Positions 25,023-33,578 of a stretch of DNA of 64,000 nt are shown here, piece after piece. The stretch's first letter is position 1, and each line of letters opens with the position of its first letter. Source of the stretch: Alphaproteobacteria bacterium (GTDB taxonomy: Bacteria > Pseudomonadota > Alphaproteobacteria > Rhizobiales > JAJFHC01); assembly GCA_021775805.1 (NCBI GenBank), contig JAJFHD010000090.1, forward strand, positions 62,001 to 126,000, read 5' to 3'. The notes below the pieces were generated by a model that was given only the letters and a program-made list of their open reading frames with translations, was not told the DNA's origin and ran no database searches. The position numbers were made by a program, and so were the translations under genes.

Positions 25023-26633
25023 TCAGTCCCAGCCGTCTCCATAGCTCTCCTGCGCCAGGGGTATGAGATCGCGCCAGTCGAGAACCCCGGCCTGTTCAGC
25101 CCATGCCCGGTAAAGATGATCGAGTTTGGCGGTCATGGGCCGGTTGCTGCCGGCGATATCGTGGAGTTCCGTGCGATCCTGGTTCATCTCATATAATTCC
25201 CAGTCCTCCCCGAACCGGCGCACCAGCTTCCAGTTGTCGAACCGGACCGCACAATTGCCTTCATGTTCCCAGTAAATCGGTTGTTCGCGTTGCCAGTCGC
25301 GGCCATCGAACAGGGGCTTGAAACTTTCACCATCAGGAGACTGGATGGCATGCCCACCCATTTCGGTTGGGTAGTCAATCCCTGTGATTTCCAGAATCGT
25401 CGGCACAATGTCCACCACATGTGTCGCCTGATGGACAGTCTTCGACTGCTTTATGCCGCCTGGCCAATAGGCGACCAATGGCGTTGAGATGCCGCCTTCA
25501 TGCACCCAGTGCTTGTAGAGCCGAAACGGGGCATTTGAAACGTTGGCCCAGGGCAGATCGTAACTCATGAATGTAGTCGCCGACCCGGGCCGCAGGGTAG
25601 GAGTGTTGCCCGGCCGGCAAGTTGTCCCGTCGGGCAGGTCCGTGGGGTAGGATTTCCCCCAACCGTCTTCCGCCATGAACTCCGCGCAACCGCCATTGTC
25701 GGACAGAAACAGGATTACCGTGTCGTCGGCAACGCCGAGCCGCTCAAGCGTCGACATGAGTTTTCCGATGCCCTGGTCCATTCGGTCCACCTGGGCCGCA
25801 TAGACCGCCATGCGGGAGGCTTCCCAATCCTGGGTGCGGACGTCCTGCCAGGGCGGTGCGGCGTGATCCCTGGGCGACAAGGCCCACTGCCGGTCCAGGA
25901 CGCCTTGTGACAGCATCTGCTCGTGCCGGCCAATCCGTGTCGCATCCCATCCGCTGCGATAGGTTGTGTCGTAACGGGCGATGTCTTCTTCAAGGGCGTG
26001 AAGCGGCCAGTGAGGTGCGGTGTAGGCCAGGTAAAGAAAGAAGGGATCGTGTCCTCGCACCGTTTCCTCGACCATTTCAACCGCCTTCTGGGTAACGGCG
26101 TCGGTGAAGTAGTACCCGGTGTCGGGGATTTCCACACGGCGATCGTCTTCCATCACGTAGTGGGGAAAGAAGAAGCTCCCGGCCCCGTCAATCATGCCGT
26201 AGAAACGGTCAAACCCTCTTTGAAGCGGGGTCGGGTGGCGCAAATCGCCCGGTCTCCAAGTGTCCGTATCACGCGGTTCGAATTCGCCACCCACATGCCA
26301 CTTGCCCGACATCAGAGTGCGGTAACCTCCCTTTTGCATGATTTCGCCAATGGTCGCCGCGTCGTTTCTCAGGAATCCCTGATAGGCGGGCGATCCCAGG
26401 TCCACGATCATGTGCCCTATGCCGGCTTTGTGGGGGTAGAGGCCAGTCAGAAGCGATGCCCGGGTGGGACAGCAGCGGGCGCAGTTATACATGGCACTGA
26501 AAAGCAGTCCGTTTGCGGCCATGCGATCGATGTTTGGTGTTCTGATCTCTGATCCCGTGCAGCCCAGATCGGAGAACCCCATGTCGTCTGCCAGAATCAC
26601 GACCACGTTCGGTTGCTGATTTGGTGTTGCCAT
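25023..26633 (-). CDS. Arylsulfatase-type sulfatase
   Basis: A 536-residue sulfatase. The formylglycine signature is C54-C-P-T-R58 followed by ASLLTG; the metal aspartates are D16, D17 in VVVILADDMGFSDLGC, with a further cluster in LFLSDNGG. It has no signal peptide, so it is probably cytoplasmic, acting on an imported sulfate ester. Activity would need the anaerobic or FGE-type maturation of C54; no such gene is in this window. It lies 97 bases upstream of cysH and 11 bases downstream of the GFA gene on the same strand. Release of sulfate beside a broken sulfate-activation operon is a striking context. Confidence 0.9.
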   Translation of the reverse strand: MATPNQQPNVVVILADDMGFSDLGCTGSEIRTPNIDRMAANGLLFSAMYNCARCCPTRASLLTGLYPHKAGIGHMIVDLGSPAYQGFLRNDAATIGEIMQKGGYRTLMSGKWHVGGEFEPRDTDTWRPGDLRHPTPLQRGFDRFYGMIDGAGSFFFPHYVMEDDRRVEIPDTGYYFTDAVTQKAVEMVEETVRGHDPFFLYLAYTAPHWPLHALEEDIARYDTTYRSGWDATRIGRHEQMLSQGVLDRQWALSPRDHAAPPWQDVRTQDWEASRMAVYAAQVDRMDQGIGKLMSTLERLGVADDTVILFLSDNGGCAEFMAEDGWGKSYPTDLPDGTTCRPGNTPTLRPGSATTFMSYDLPWANVSNAPFRLYKHWVHEGGISTPLVAYWPGGIKQSKTVHQATHVVDIVPTILEITGIDYPTEMGGHAIQSPDGESFKPLFDGRDWQREQPIYWEHEGNCAVRFDNWKLVRRFGEDWELYEMNQDRTELHDIAGSNRPMTAKLDHLYRAWAEQAGVLDWRDLIPLAQESYGDGWD

Positions 26634-26644
26634 GGCGCCTGCCT

Positions 26645-27082
26645 TCAGGAACGCTTTGGACCAAAATGCGTGGGCTTGTTTCCGCCGCCGGCCCGATCAA
26701 ATCGGGGAAGAGCGTCGGCGGTTTCAAACCATGACAGCTGTTCGCCGGTATGAACATGCCCTCGCGGGGCCAGCGCCTCAGGATCGTCAAAGGTTGCTGC
26801 AAAGAGGTGAATCTCGCCCGGATACTCGTCGCTCTCAAACGCCATCTGCGAGCCGCACGATCCGCAAAAGCGCCGTCGAACACCGGGAGACGACTGATAG
26901 GTTTTCGGAGAACCCGACACATAGCGGAATTCAGAATAGGGAACACCGATGTAAGTGGTCACCGGAGAGGACGTGGCTCTCCGGCAACTCTCACAATGAC
27001 AGTACGCCACCCAGTTTGGGGGGGCGTTGAATTCGAACGTAATGACGCCGCAGAAACAGCGTCCCTTTCGAACATCGGGCAT
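26645..27082 (-). CDS. GFA-family (formaldehyde-activating-like) zinc protein
   Basis: A 145-residue CENP-V/GFA fold protein. Zinc-binding cysteines appear as CFCG near residue 9, YCHCESCRRATSSP, and FCGSCGSQMAF; the pattern matches the family. Despite the name, most members have no proven link with formaldehyde and glutathione. It is the first gene of the minus-strand run GFA, sulfatase, and probably cysH, spaced by 11 and 97 bases. Its role beside a sulfatase is not known. Confidence 0.87.
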   Translation of the reverse strand: MPDVRKGRCFCGVITFEFNAPPNWVAYCHCESCRRATSSPVTTYIGVPYSEFRYVSGSPKTYQSSPGVRRRFCGSCGSQMAFESDEYPGEIHLFAATFDDPEALAPRGHVHTGEQLSWFETADALPRFDRAGGGNKPTHFGPKRS

Positions 27083-27183
27083 GCGACCTCCTGCTCCTTG
27101 ACTCCGATTGCGTGCACTGTGCGTCGATTCAACAGGGTTCGCAACCGGTCAGCCACCTCCAGCCGCTGTTCTCGATCAGCCCA

Positions 27184-27213
27184 TAAAAAAAGGCGGGTGC
27201 ATTGGCACCCGCC
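27184..27213 (-). terminator. Intrinsic terminator of the lytic transglycosylase gene
   Basis: GGCGGGTGC (27192-27200) pairs perfectly with GCACCCGCC (27205-27213) over ATTG. On the minus strand a run of seven T follows (27191-27185). It lies 20 bases after the transglycosylase stop. Confidence 0.9.
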
Positions 27214-27232
27214 CTTTCTGGAGGAGAACGTC

Positions 27233-27820
27233 TCAGCGCATCTTGCTGCGCACGTATTTGACGTAATTCCGGGTAATCTTGATCTTGTGCCAGCGCCACA
27301 TGTTGCCCGGACCGGCATTGTAGCAGCCGATGGTTGCGCCGATATTGCCTTTCGCCAGCTTGTGGCACTTCGACAGGTACGCGAGGCCGAGCTTGAGGTT
27401 GTTGCGCGGCTTGTTCAGGTGCGTGCGCAGCTGGTCCGCCGACATGCGTGCCATTTTTTTGTAGCCAAGGCTTCGCGCGAGACCGCGTGCCGTCGAAGGC
27501 ATGATCTGCATGAGGCCGATTTCACCGCGCGAACCGCGTGCTTTCGGGTTGTAGCGGCTTTCCTTTGAAATCACGGCGTCAACCAGGCTGAACGGCAGAT
27601 TCGCAGGCTTGACCGCTTTAACGGTTGGCAGCATGGCCGCGCGGCGTTTTGAAAAGCTGCTGGATTTTGACGTGCGGACGCGTTTCGACGAACGCGACTT
27701 CGTGGCAGATTTTGCCTTGGCGCCCGAAGTCAGGCCGGGTGAACGATCCACGGCCTCGGCCTGTGCGATTACCGTCGTGGCGCCCACCATGACAGCCAGA
27801 ACGAATAAAATGCGTCTCAT
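27233..27820 (-). CDS. Lytic transglycosylase (SLT domain)
   Basis: A 195-residue exported enzyme. The ATG at 27820 follows a GAAGGA site and opens a signal peptide (RRILFVLAVMVGATTVIAQA). A basic, Ser/Lys-rich linker of about 45 residues precedes the SLT core: catalytic glutamate in VISKESRYNPKARG, then GLMQIMPSTARGL and GATIGCYNAGPGNMWRW. It cleaves peptidoglycan glycan strands with anhydro-muramyl ends. A strong intrinsic terminator follows. It is divergent from the haem-type histidine kinase across a 477-base gap and lies downstream of no obvious partner. Confidence 0.9.
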   Translation of the reverse strand: MRRILFVLAVMVGATTVIAQAEAVDRSPGLTSGAKAKSATKSRSSKRVRTSKSSSFSKRRAAMLPTVKAVKPANLPFSLVDAVISKESRYNPKARGSRGEIGLMQIMPSTARGLARSLGYKKMARMSADQLRTHLNKPRNNLKLGLAYLSKCHKLAKGNIGATIGCYNAGPGNMWRWHKIKITRNYVKYVRSKMR

Positions 27821-28297
27821 AAAAAGAGTCCTTCTAAGGAAAAAGGGATTGAGGAACGACGGCAGCAAGAGCCGTGCCGGACCGACGGCTATGCCGTTAT
27901 CCTGTCTGTTCCCAGCGCTCCTGATTTGTTGTCCGCCGAGCCCATCCGCACGGCAAATTTGTAACGAGCGGTTGCGTTTCATGCGCAGCGGCCCAATCGA
28001 ACTGCGTTGCTATATCTAGGGATAATGTGGCGATATTGCGACGCCGCAATCTAATTGATGCAATGCACCATTGGTAGTTAATTTTTTGTGAATTGAGAAA
28101 AAACGTCTCAATTTGGGACAAGGGAGCCACGATTAGCAATTTCTCAATCATAAAACCATCAAGAAGGAATTTCCAATGCCCGCGTGACCGTTTTCAAGAT
28201 GACTTAAGAAGTTTCTGGTACAAATTCCTCAATCAAGAAGAATATCTTCAGCCGGTGCGGCAACATTGCTGAGGAGATATCTCCATCGGGGGAAATT
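27821..28297. other. Gene-free 477-base gap with a palindrome
   Basis: I see no gene in this divergent gap between the transglycosylase and the haem-type kinase. It is notably AT-rich from 28020 onwards. An inverted repeat AATTGAGA (28091-28098) / TCTCAATT (28106-28113) sits about 190 bases before the kinase start and has operator geometry. Confidence 0.5.
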
Positions 28298-31054
28298 TTG
28301 GGGCTCATAGGCGCATATAAACGCAGGTTTGCTGCAGTCGGTGAAACCGAATCCAATTTCGGACACACGGCCGCGTTGCTGTTGGTGATGTGCGTTGCCA
28401 TGAGCATTGCAATCGGATTCGGTTTTTACGTACAGAGCAAGCGTTTGTATCTGAGCCACAAGGTCGAGGAACAGCTGACGGCGCTAAAGCTGATGGACGC
28501 GTTTTCCTCGGTATATTCCGAAATTGGTTCCAAGCATTTCGGTTCGGATGCACCGGTTCCGCAAAAGTTCCGGACCCATGTTATTGCCGAATTCAACAAG
28601 ATGAGCGGTGTTGAGAACGGATTGCGCTTGGCACTGGTCGGGTTTCCGGACCGCGAAATCAAGACCAAGGCAACAGATGCCGACGTCATTGCATCCATTC
28701 GATCATTTGCCGGAGAAGAACACGTCAATCCAAAAATGAAATTGATCGGTACGGATTCGGGAACCGTCTTGCGCATTGTTTATCCCTCGATCGCACGGTC
28801 GCAGACTTGCGTTGACTGCCACAACAATCTGAGACCGTCTGGTGTGCAGTGGAAGGTCGGCGACGTCATGGGCGCGTTTGTTGCTGAGGACAAAGCCGGT
28901 CCGGTATTGTCACGATTGCGGTGGCAGGCCCTTCTGGTGTTGCTCGCCGCCTTTACGATCATGGCGAGTATCAGCGTTTATGTCTTCTTTCTGAGGATCC
29001 GGCGTGTGTCCGCCGAAGTCGTTGCATCCGCTATGAATGGTGTCGAGGAGGCTATTGATACGATCGAGAATGGATTCGCGGTTTTTGATCAGAAGGGCAG
29101 GGTCATTCTCAAGAACGCCGCGTTCAGTTGCTGGACGCTGTTCCGGCCGCATCTGCTCAGTCTGCCGCAAGAGACAGACATCGGTCGGTCAAAAGAGGCA
29201 GCCACCGACGAACTGGGCGAGACCGGTCCCCGGCATGATAGAAAGGAACAACAGCTCGATGATGATGTCTGGGTGGAGTCCTATCAGACAACCACGGACT
29301 CAGGGTCGCGCATTCAGATTCTGACCGATATCAGTGATCGGAAACGTGCCGAATTCGATCTGAAAAATGCCAAGGCGACGGCAGAACAGGCCAGCAAGGC
29401 CAAGTCTGAATTTCTGGCCAAGATGAGCCACGAAATCAGAACGCCGATGAACGGTATATGCGGCATGACGGAGCTGTTGATGCGCACTGATCTCGATGAT
29501 CGGCAGACCAACTTCGCAGAGACCATTGAGACATCCGCTCAAGCACTGCTGGGCGTCATAAACGACATCCTGGATTTTTCAAAGATCGAGGCTGGCCGGT
29601 TTACGCTGAGCGAGGCTCCCTTCGACCTTCACGCCTGCATCGACGAGACGGTGCGCGTAGTATCCTGCAATGCACTAGAAAAGGACATTGATCTCCTGGT
29701 CCATTATCGGCCCGATCTGCCGCGGCTGGTGGAAGGCGATGAGATCCGGATCCGTCAGGTATTGACAAATCTCGTCTCAAACGCCGTCAAGTTTACATCC
29801 AGCGGTTTCGTCCGGGTCGACGTCGACGGTGAAGATCTTGGAACTGAAGCCAATTTCATAGTCAAGATTTCAGACACGGGGATTGGCATACCGGCGGACA
29901 AACTGGAGACCATCTTTGAAGAGTTTGAGCAGGTTGACCAGTCATCCACCCGCCGTTATGAGGGAACCGGACTGGGCCTTGCCATCGCCAAGCGCATCGT
30001 CGAGATGATGGGTGGATCGATCGGTGCCGCCTCTCAGTGTGGTGAAGGGTCTCAGTTCTGGTTTGACGTGACGCTGCCGGTGAAGACTGCGCTGGAAGCC
30101 GGGCACTCGGAAGCCGGTGCCAGTTTTGACGGACGTTCGATAGTTTATGCGGGCGGCGACACCGCTGTCGCCGAGATTGCCTGCGAGGCGTTCGGTTATT
30201 GGGGTGCTGCGGTTCATCACGTCCATGACTGTGCTGCGTCTCTTGCGGTTCTCACGCAAATCGATAACGCAGCATCCACACCGCCGATTGTCATAATCGA
30301 CGACGCCACAATGGGACAGAATGGCCGAGAACTCGCTGACCGCATTCAACACCTTCAGGTCGACCAAAAAATTCCAGTGTTCGTTCTGACCAGCGTTTCG
30401 GACACGCTCGATCATCAGACGATGACGGATTTGGGTGTCTGTGCAACTTTGACCAAGCCATTGCGGATCTCGAGACTGAAACAATTCCTCCTGGACAGCG
30501 CGACGTCCGACACCAGGCACAGCGGAAAGCCAGGTGCCGGCAATGCAACGAATTTGGATCTGCAGGATGATGTACAGCCGTCCGGCGGTTTGTATGACGG
30601 TGAGGTCTGTCAGAGCGGTCGCGGGCCCGGGGCATCGGCCGATGCCATCCGACTCCTGATTGCTGAAGACAACGAGATCAACAGATTGCTCATCGGCGAG
30701 ATGTTGAAGGGTACGCCATATCAGGTGACCTTTGCTGAAGACGGAGCGGAGGCGGTCAGGCTGTTCGTTCTTTGTAACCCGGCGATGGTTCTGATGGATA
30801 TCACATTGCCGGAGATGGACGGGTATCAAGCAGTCAGAGCTATCCGGAAAATTGAAGCCGAACGCAAAGAACCATTTGTTCCAATCATCGGGTTGGTCGC
30901 CGGGGCAGTCAAGGACGATCCCGATCGATGCCGCCGCGCCGGGATGAACGGCTACTTGCCCAAACCGTTCACGCAGGCCCATTTGCGCGACACGATTGCC
31001 TTCGCCCTGGATAGCCATGAGGCCAAGCAGATAGGCGCTGTCTCCACGCGGTAG
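28298..31054 (+). CDS. Hybrid histidine kinase with periplasmic c-type haem (Tll0287-like) sensor
   Basis: A 918-residue membrane sensor that starts at TTG (28298), with GGGGGA seven bases upstream. Transmembrane helices lie at about 24-46 and 209-234. The periplasmic part between them resembles the DUF3365/Tll0287 domain and carries CVDCH (171-175), a c-type haem site with H175. Then follow a PAS-like stretch (245-345), the HisKA box with H378 in KMSHEIRTPMNG, an HATPase domain (DTGIGIP, GTGLGLAI), a first receiver whose acidic pocket is degenerate (VYAGGDT instead of DD), and an intact second receiver with D834 in VLMDITLPEMDG. It probably reports redox state or a gas. No separate regulator is next to it. 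Confidence 0.88.
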   Translation: MGLIGAYKRRFAAVGETESNFGHTAALLLVMCVAMSIAIGFGFYVQSKRLYLSHKVEEQLTALKLMDAFSSVYSEIGSKHFGSDAPVPQKFRTHVIAEFNKMSGVENGLRLALVGFPDREIKTKATDADVIASIRSFAGEEHVNPKMKLIGTDSGTVLRIVYPSIARSQTCVDCHNNLRPSGVQWKVGDVMGAFVAEDKAGPVLSRLRWQALLVLLAAFTIMASISVYVFFLRIRRVSAEVVASAMNGVEEAIDTIENGFAVFDQKGRVILKNAAFSCWTLFRPHLLSLPQETDIGRSKEAATDELGETGPRHDRKEQQLDDDVWVESYQTTTDSGSRIQILTDISDRKRAEFDLKNAKATAEQASKAKSEFLAKMSHEIRTPMNGICGMTELLMRTDLDDRQTNFAETIETSAQALLGVINDILDFSKIEAGRFTLSEAPFDLHACIDETVRVVSCNALEKDIDLLVHYRPDLPRLVEGDEIRIRQVLTNLVSNAVKFTSSGFVRVDVDGEDLGTEANFIVKISDTGIGIPADKLETIFEEFEQVDQSSTRRYEGTGLGLAIAKRIVEMMGGSIGAASQCGEGSQFWFDVTLPVKTALEAGHSEAGASFDGRSIVYAGGDTAVAEIACEAFGYWGAAVHHVHDCAASLAVLTQIDNAASTPPIVIIDDATMGQNGRELADRIQHLQVDQKIPVFVLTSVSDTLDHQTMTDLGVCATLTKPLRISRLKQFLLDSATSDTRHSGKPGAGNATNLDLQDDVQPSGGLYDGEVCQSGRGPGASADAIRLLIAEDNEINRLLIGEMLKGTPYQVTFAEDGAEAVRLFVLCNPAMVLMDITLPEMDGYQAVRAIRKIEAERKEPFVPIIGLVAGAVKDDPDRCRRAGMNGYLPKPFTQAHLRDTIAFALDSHEAKQIGAVSTR

Positions 31055-31188
31055 AGCGACACCCGACCGCATGGCATTAAATTGAGCAGTCAGCATTCTC
31101 GTTTCCCATTCACACCGATGGTGTAGATTGTATTGCAGCGGCCGGCGGCGTGCGGCCCTACCTGTTTTTGGAACGGGAGTCGGCATCA

Positions 31189-32694
31189 GTGGTACTGAAA
31201 TTATCCGGCGATGGGCTGTCCATCGAGACGCTCGCGGCTTGCACATTCAATCGAGACCGTATCGTTCTGACTCGAGACGGCATGCAGCGTATGCGCGTCG
31301 CGCGCCGTGTCGTTGAAAAGGCCCTCGAAGAAGGCGAGGCTGTCTACGGCCTGACCACTGGACTGGGCGCGCGCGTGACGGAACGGCTTGCCGTGGAAGA
31401 GCTGACGGCATTCTCGTATCAAACGGTAAGAGGCCGGGCTCATGCGGTTGGCCCGCCACTGGCCTCGGAATATGTCCGTGCAGCAATGATCGTGCGTCTC
31501 AACACCCTGTTGAAGGGGGCCTCGGGCGCAAGTCCTGCAACCGCCGGGTTTCTGCGCGAATGCCTCAATCAGGGGCTTACAGCCGTGATTGGAGAAACCG
31601 CCTCGATCGGAGCCGGTGACTTGTGTTGGGGCGCGACATTGGCTCTGAGCCTGATCGGCGAGGGCGAAATGACGGATCGTTACGGCACGGCCGGACCTGC
31701 GGGGGAATTGCTCGCAAGGACAGGTCTGAGGCCGCTGGTCCTGGGGCCGCGTGACGGCTTGGCCCTGGCCAATCACTCCAGTTTCTCCGCAGCGATCGGG
31801 GCGATCGGCGTCTGGCGAGCCCGGCAGTTGTTTGTTGCCACACAGGCAGCCAGTGTGCTTTCCCTGGAAGCGTTTGGCGCAAATCTTTCGGCGTTCGATC
31901 CGTCTATCCTCACCCTTCGTCCTCAGCCCGGGCAATCGGAAGCCGCGGGCCAAATACTAAGGTTGCTGGAGGGCAGCCGGCTGTCGAACCATGACAATGC
32001 CCGCAGGCTTCAAGACCCTATCTCCCTGCGCAACATCCCGCAGGTCCATGGCAGTGCGTTGGCCTCAATCGGTTTTGCCCGCGAGGCGGTTGAAGCCGAA
32101 ATCAACGGAGCCAGTGACAACCCCGCCATAGATGTTGCCAGCGGCACGGCGCGGTCGACCGGCGCCTATCACACCCCACATCTGACGATTGCCATTGAGA
32201 CACAGTCGAGAGCGCTGACCCACGTGGCCGCGCTCCAGGTGGCAAGGATTTCAAAGATGCTGTCTCATCGTTTTACGGAACTGCCTTTGTTTCTCGCCAG
32301 CCCCGGGGCAAACTCAAATGGCTTTGCGCCGGTCATGAAAGTTGCCGAAGCGCTGTTTGCGGAAATCCAGCATCTGGCTCAACCGGTGCCGGTCTGGCCA
32401 AGCGTGAACGCCGATGGTGCCGAAGACGGGCTGACCAACGCCCCGCTCGCCGTGAAGAATGCCGCTGCACTCGTCAACAAGTCCCGCCTCCTGACCGCCA
32501 TTGAACTGATCGTGGCGACCCAGGCGGCTGAATTGCGCGATCTGGGGGACAGCATTGCGCCTCGCCTCAAGGCTTTGACCTCCGTCGTCCGCAGCGTGTC
32601 CGGGCCACTGGTGGAAGACAGACCGCTCGGCCGCGACATCGAGGCGGTCGCCGAATGCATCGGCTCGGAGGCGTTTGGGGCGGCGTTGCAGTGA
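31189..32694 (+). CDS. HAL/PAL/TAL-family ammonia-lyase homologue lacking the MIO serine
   Basis: A 501-residue protein; I take the GTG at 31189 (GGGAG nine bases upstream) over a GTG at 31150. Aromatic ammonia-lyases make their MIO cofactor from Ala-Ser-Gly in SVGASGDLAP. Here, at 31603-31623, it reads SIGAGDL, so the serine is absent with no frameshift. The catalytic-loop tyrosine in VYGLTTGLG remains. Other pocket changes are NHSS for NGTQ, QDPISLR for QDPYSLR and STGAYHT for SGGNFHG; DNPAID and AEDGLTN remain. The product may be a pseudoenzyme or do different chemistry. It follows the haem-type kinase by 134 bases and precedes a crotonase. Confidence 0.82.
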   Translation: MVLKLSGDGLSIETLAACTFNRDRIVLTRDGMQRMRVARRVVEKALEEGEAVYGLTTGLGARVTERLAVEELTAFSYQTVRGRAHAVGPPLASEYVRAAMIVRLNTLLKGASGASPATAGFLRECLNQGLTAVIGETASIGAGDLCWGATLALSLIGEGEMTDRYGTAGPAGELLARTGLRPLVLGPRDGLALANHSSFSAAIGAIGVWRARQLFVATQAASVLSLEAFGANLSAFDPSILTLRPQPGQSEAAGQILRLLEGSRLSNHDNARRLQDPISLRNIPQVHGSALASIGFAREAVEAEINGASDNPAIDVASGTARSTGAYHTPHLTIAIETQSRALTHVAALQVARISKMLSHRFTELPLFLASPGANSNGFAPVMKVAEALFAEIQHLAQPVPVWPSVNADGAEDGLTNAPLAVKNAAALVNKSRLLTAIELIVATQAAELRDLGDSIAPRLKALTSVVRSVSGPLVEDRPLGRDIEAVAECIGSEAFGAALQ

Positions 32695-32788
32695 ATTCTT
32701 GTCCTGTCGTTTCAGTAATCTGTGCCATGACCGCAGAATTCGTGATATTTGCCCTTCGTAGACAGCAATCTCGAGTAGACCTCTTGCC

Positions 32789-33556
32789 ATGAACGACCAT
32801 ATTGAAGTCTCCCAGGACAACGGCGTGCTGACCGTTCGGTTCAACCGTCCAGAGCGCAAGAACGCCCTAACACGGTCCATGTATGCCGCAATGGCAGACA
32901 CTCTCGACCGGGCCCATACGGACAAGTCCGTTCGCGTCATCTTGTTTGTCGGGCAGGACGGTGTCTTTACCGGCGGCAATGACCTGGGCGATTTCCTCGA
33001 GAATCCGCCACGCGACGAAGCGACACCGGTCTACAGGTTCATCTCCGGCCTGCCGCGTGCGGCCGTGCCGCTGATCGCGGCAGTCGACGGTCCGGCCGTC
33101 GGTATCGGCACGACGATGCTGCTTCACTGCGACATGGTGCTGGTGACGGAACGGGCTCAACTGCATCTGCCGTTCGTCAATCTGGCACTTGTTCCCGAAG
33201 CCGGGTCGACGTTTCTCCTGCCCCGGTTGACCGGCAACGCCAGGGCGGCGGAACTGCTCATGCTGGGTGAACCTTTCTCGGGCCGGGATGCGGTCGACCT
33301 CGGCATCGCCAACCGGGTCTGTGAACCGGAGGATCTGGAACGCCAGGCCGTTGAACTGGCGCAAAAGCTCGCCGCGAAACCGCCGGCGGCGCTGCGCGCG
33401 ACCAAGGCCTTGCTTCAGGCCGCGCGCCCCGAAACCGAAGCGGCAATCCGCCGGGAGTACCAGGCGTTCTCCGAGCGTTTGGCGTCCGCCGAAGCAAAGG
33501 AAGCGTTCACCGCGTTCTTTGAAAAACGCAAGCCCGATTTCACGGGAACCGGTTGA
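32789..33556 (+). CDS. Enoyl-CoA hydratase/isomerase (crotonase) family
   Basis: A 255-residue crotonase. It has the family start VLTVRFNRPERKNALT, the oxyanion loop with FTGGNDLGDFL, the second loop AAVDGPAVGIGTTMLLHCD and the acidic site LALVPEAGST, which holds one glutamate typical of isomerase or hydratase members. It hydrates or isomerises enoyl-CoA thioesters in fatty or organic acid breakdown; the true substrate is open. It lies 94 bases after the HAL-like gene, in the same direction, and converges on a ThDP enzyme. Confidence 0.88.
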   Translation: MNDHIEVSQDNGVLTVRFNRPERKNALTRSMYAAMADTLDRAHTDKSVRVILFVGQDGVFTGGNDLGDFLENPPRDEATPVYRFISGLPRAAVPLIAAVDGPAVGIGTTMLLHCDMVLVTERAQLHLPFVNLALVPEAGSTFLLPRLTGNARAAELLMLGEPFSGRDAVDLGIANRVCEPEDLERQAVELAQKLAAKPPAALRATKALLQAARPETEAAIRREYQAFSERLASAEAKEAFTAFFEKRKPDFTGTG

Positions 33557-33578
33557 AACCCGGTCGCAGAAGGCGGCT

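Noticed and set aside
29942..31246. 434-codon minus-strand frame opposite the haem-type kinase
   Set aside because: It covers the kinase's HATPase and receiver domains on the other strand, with no recognisable domain; GC-rich DNA often leaves such open frames.
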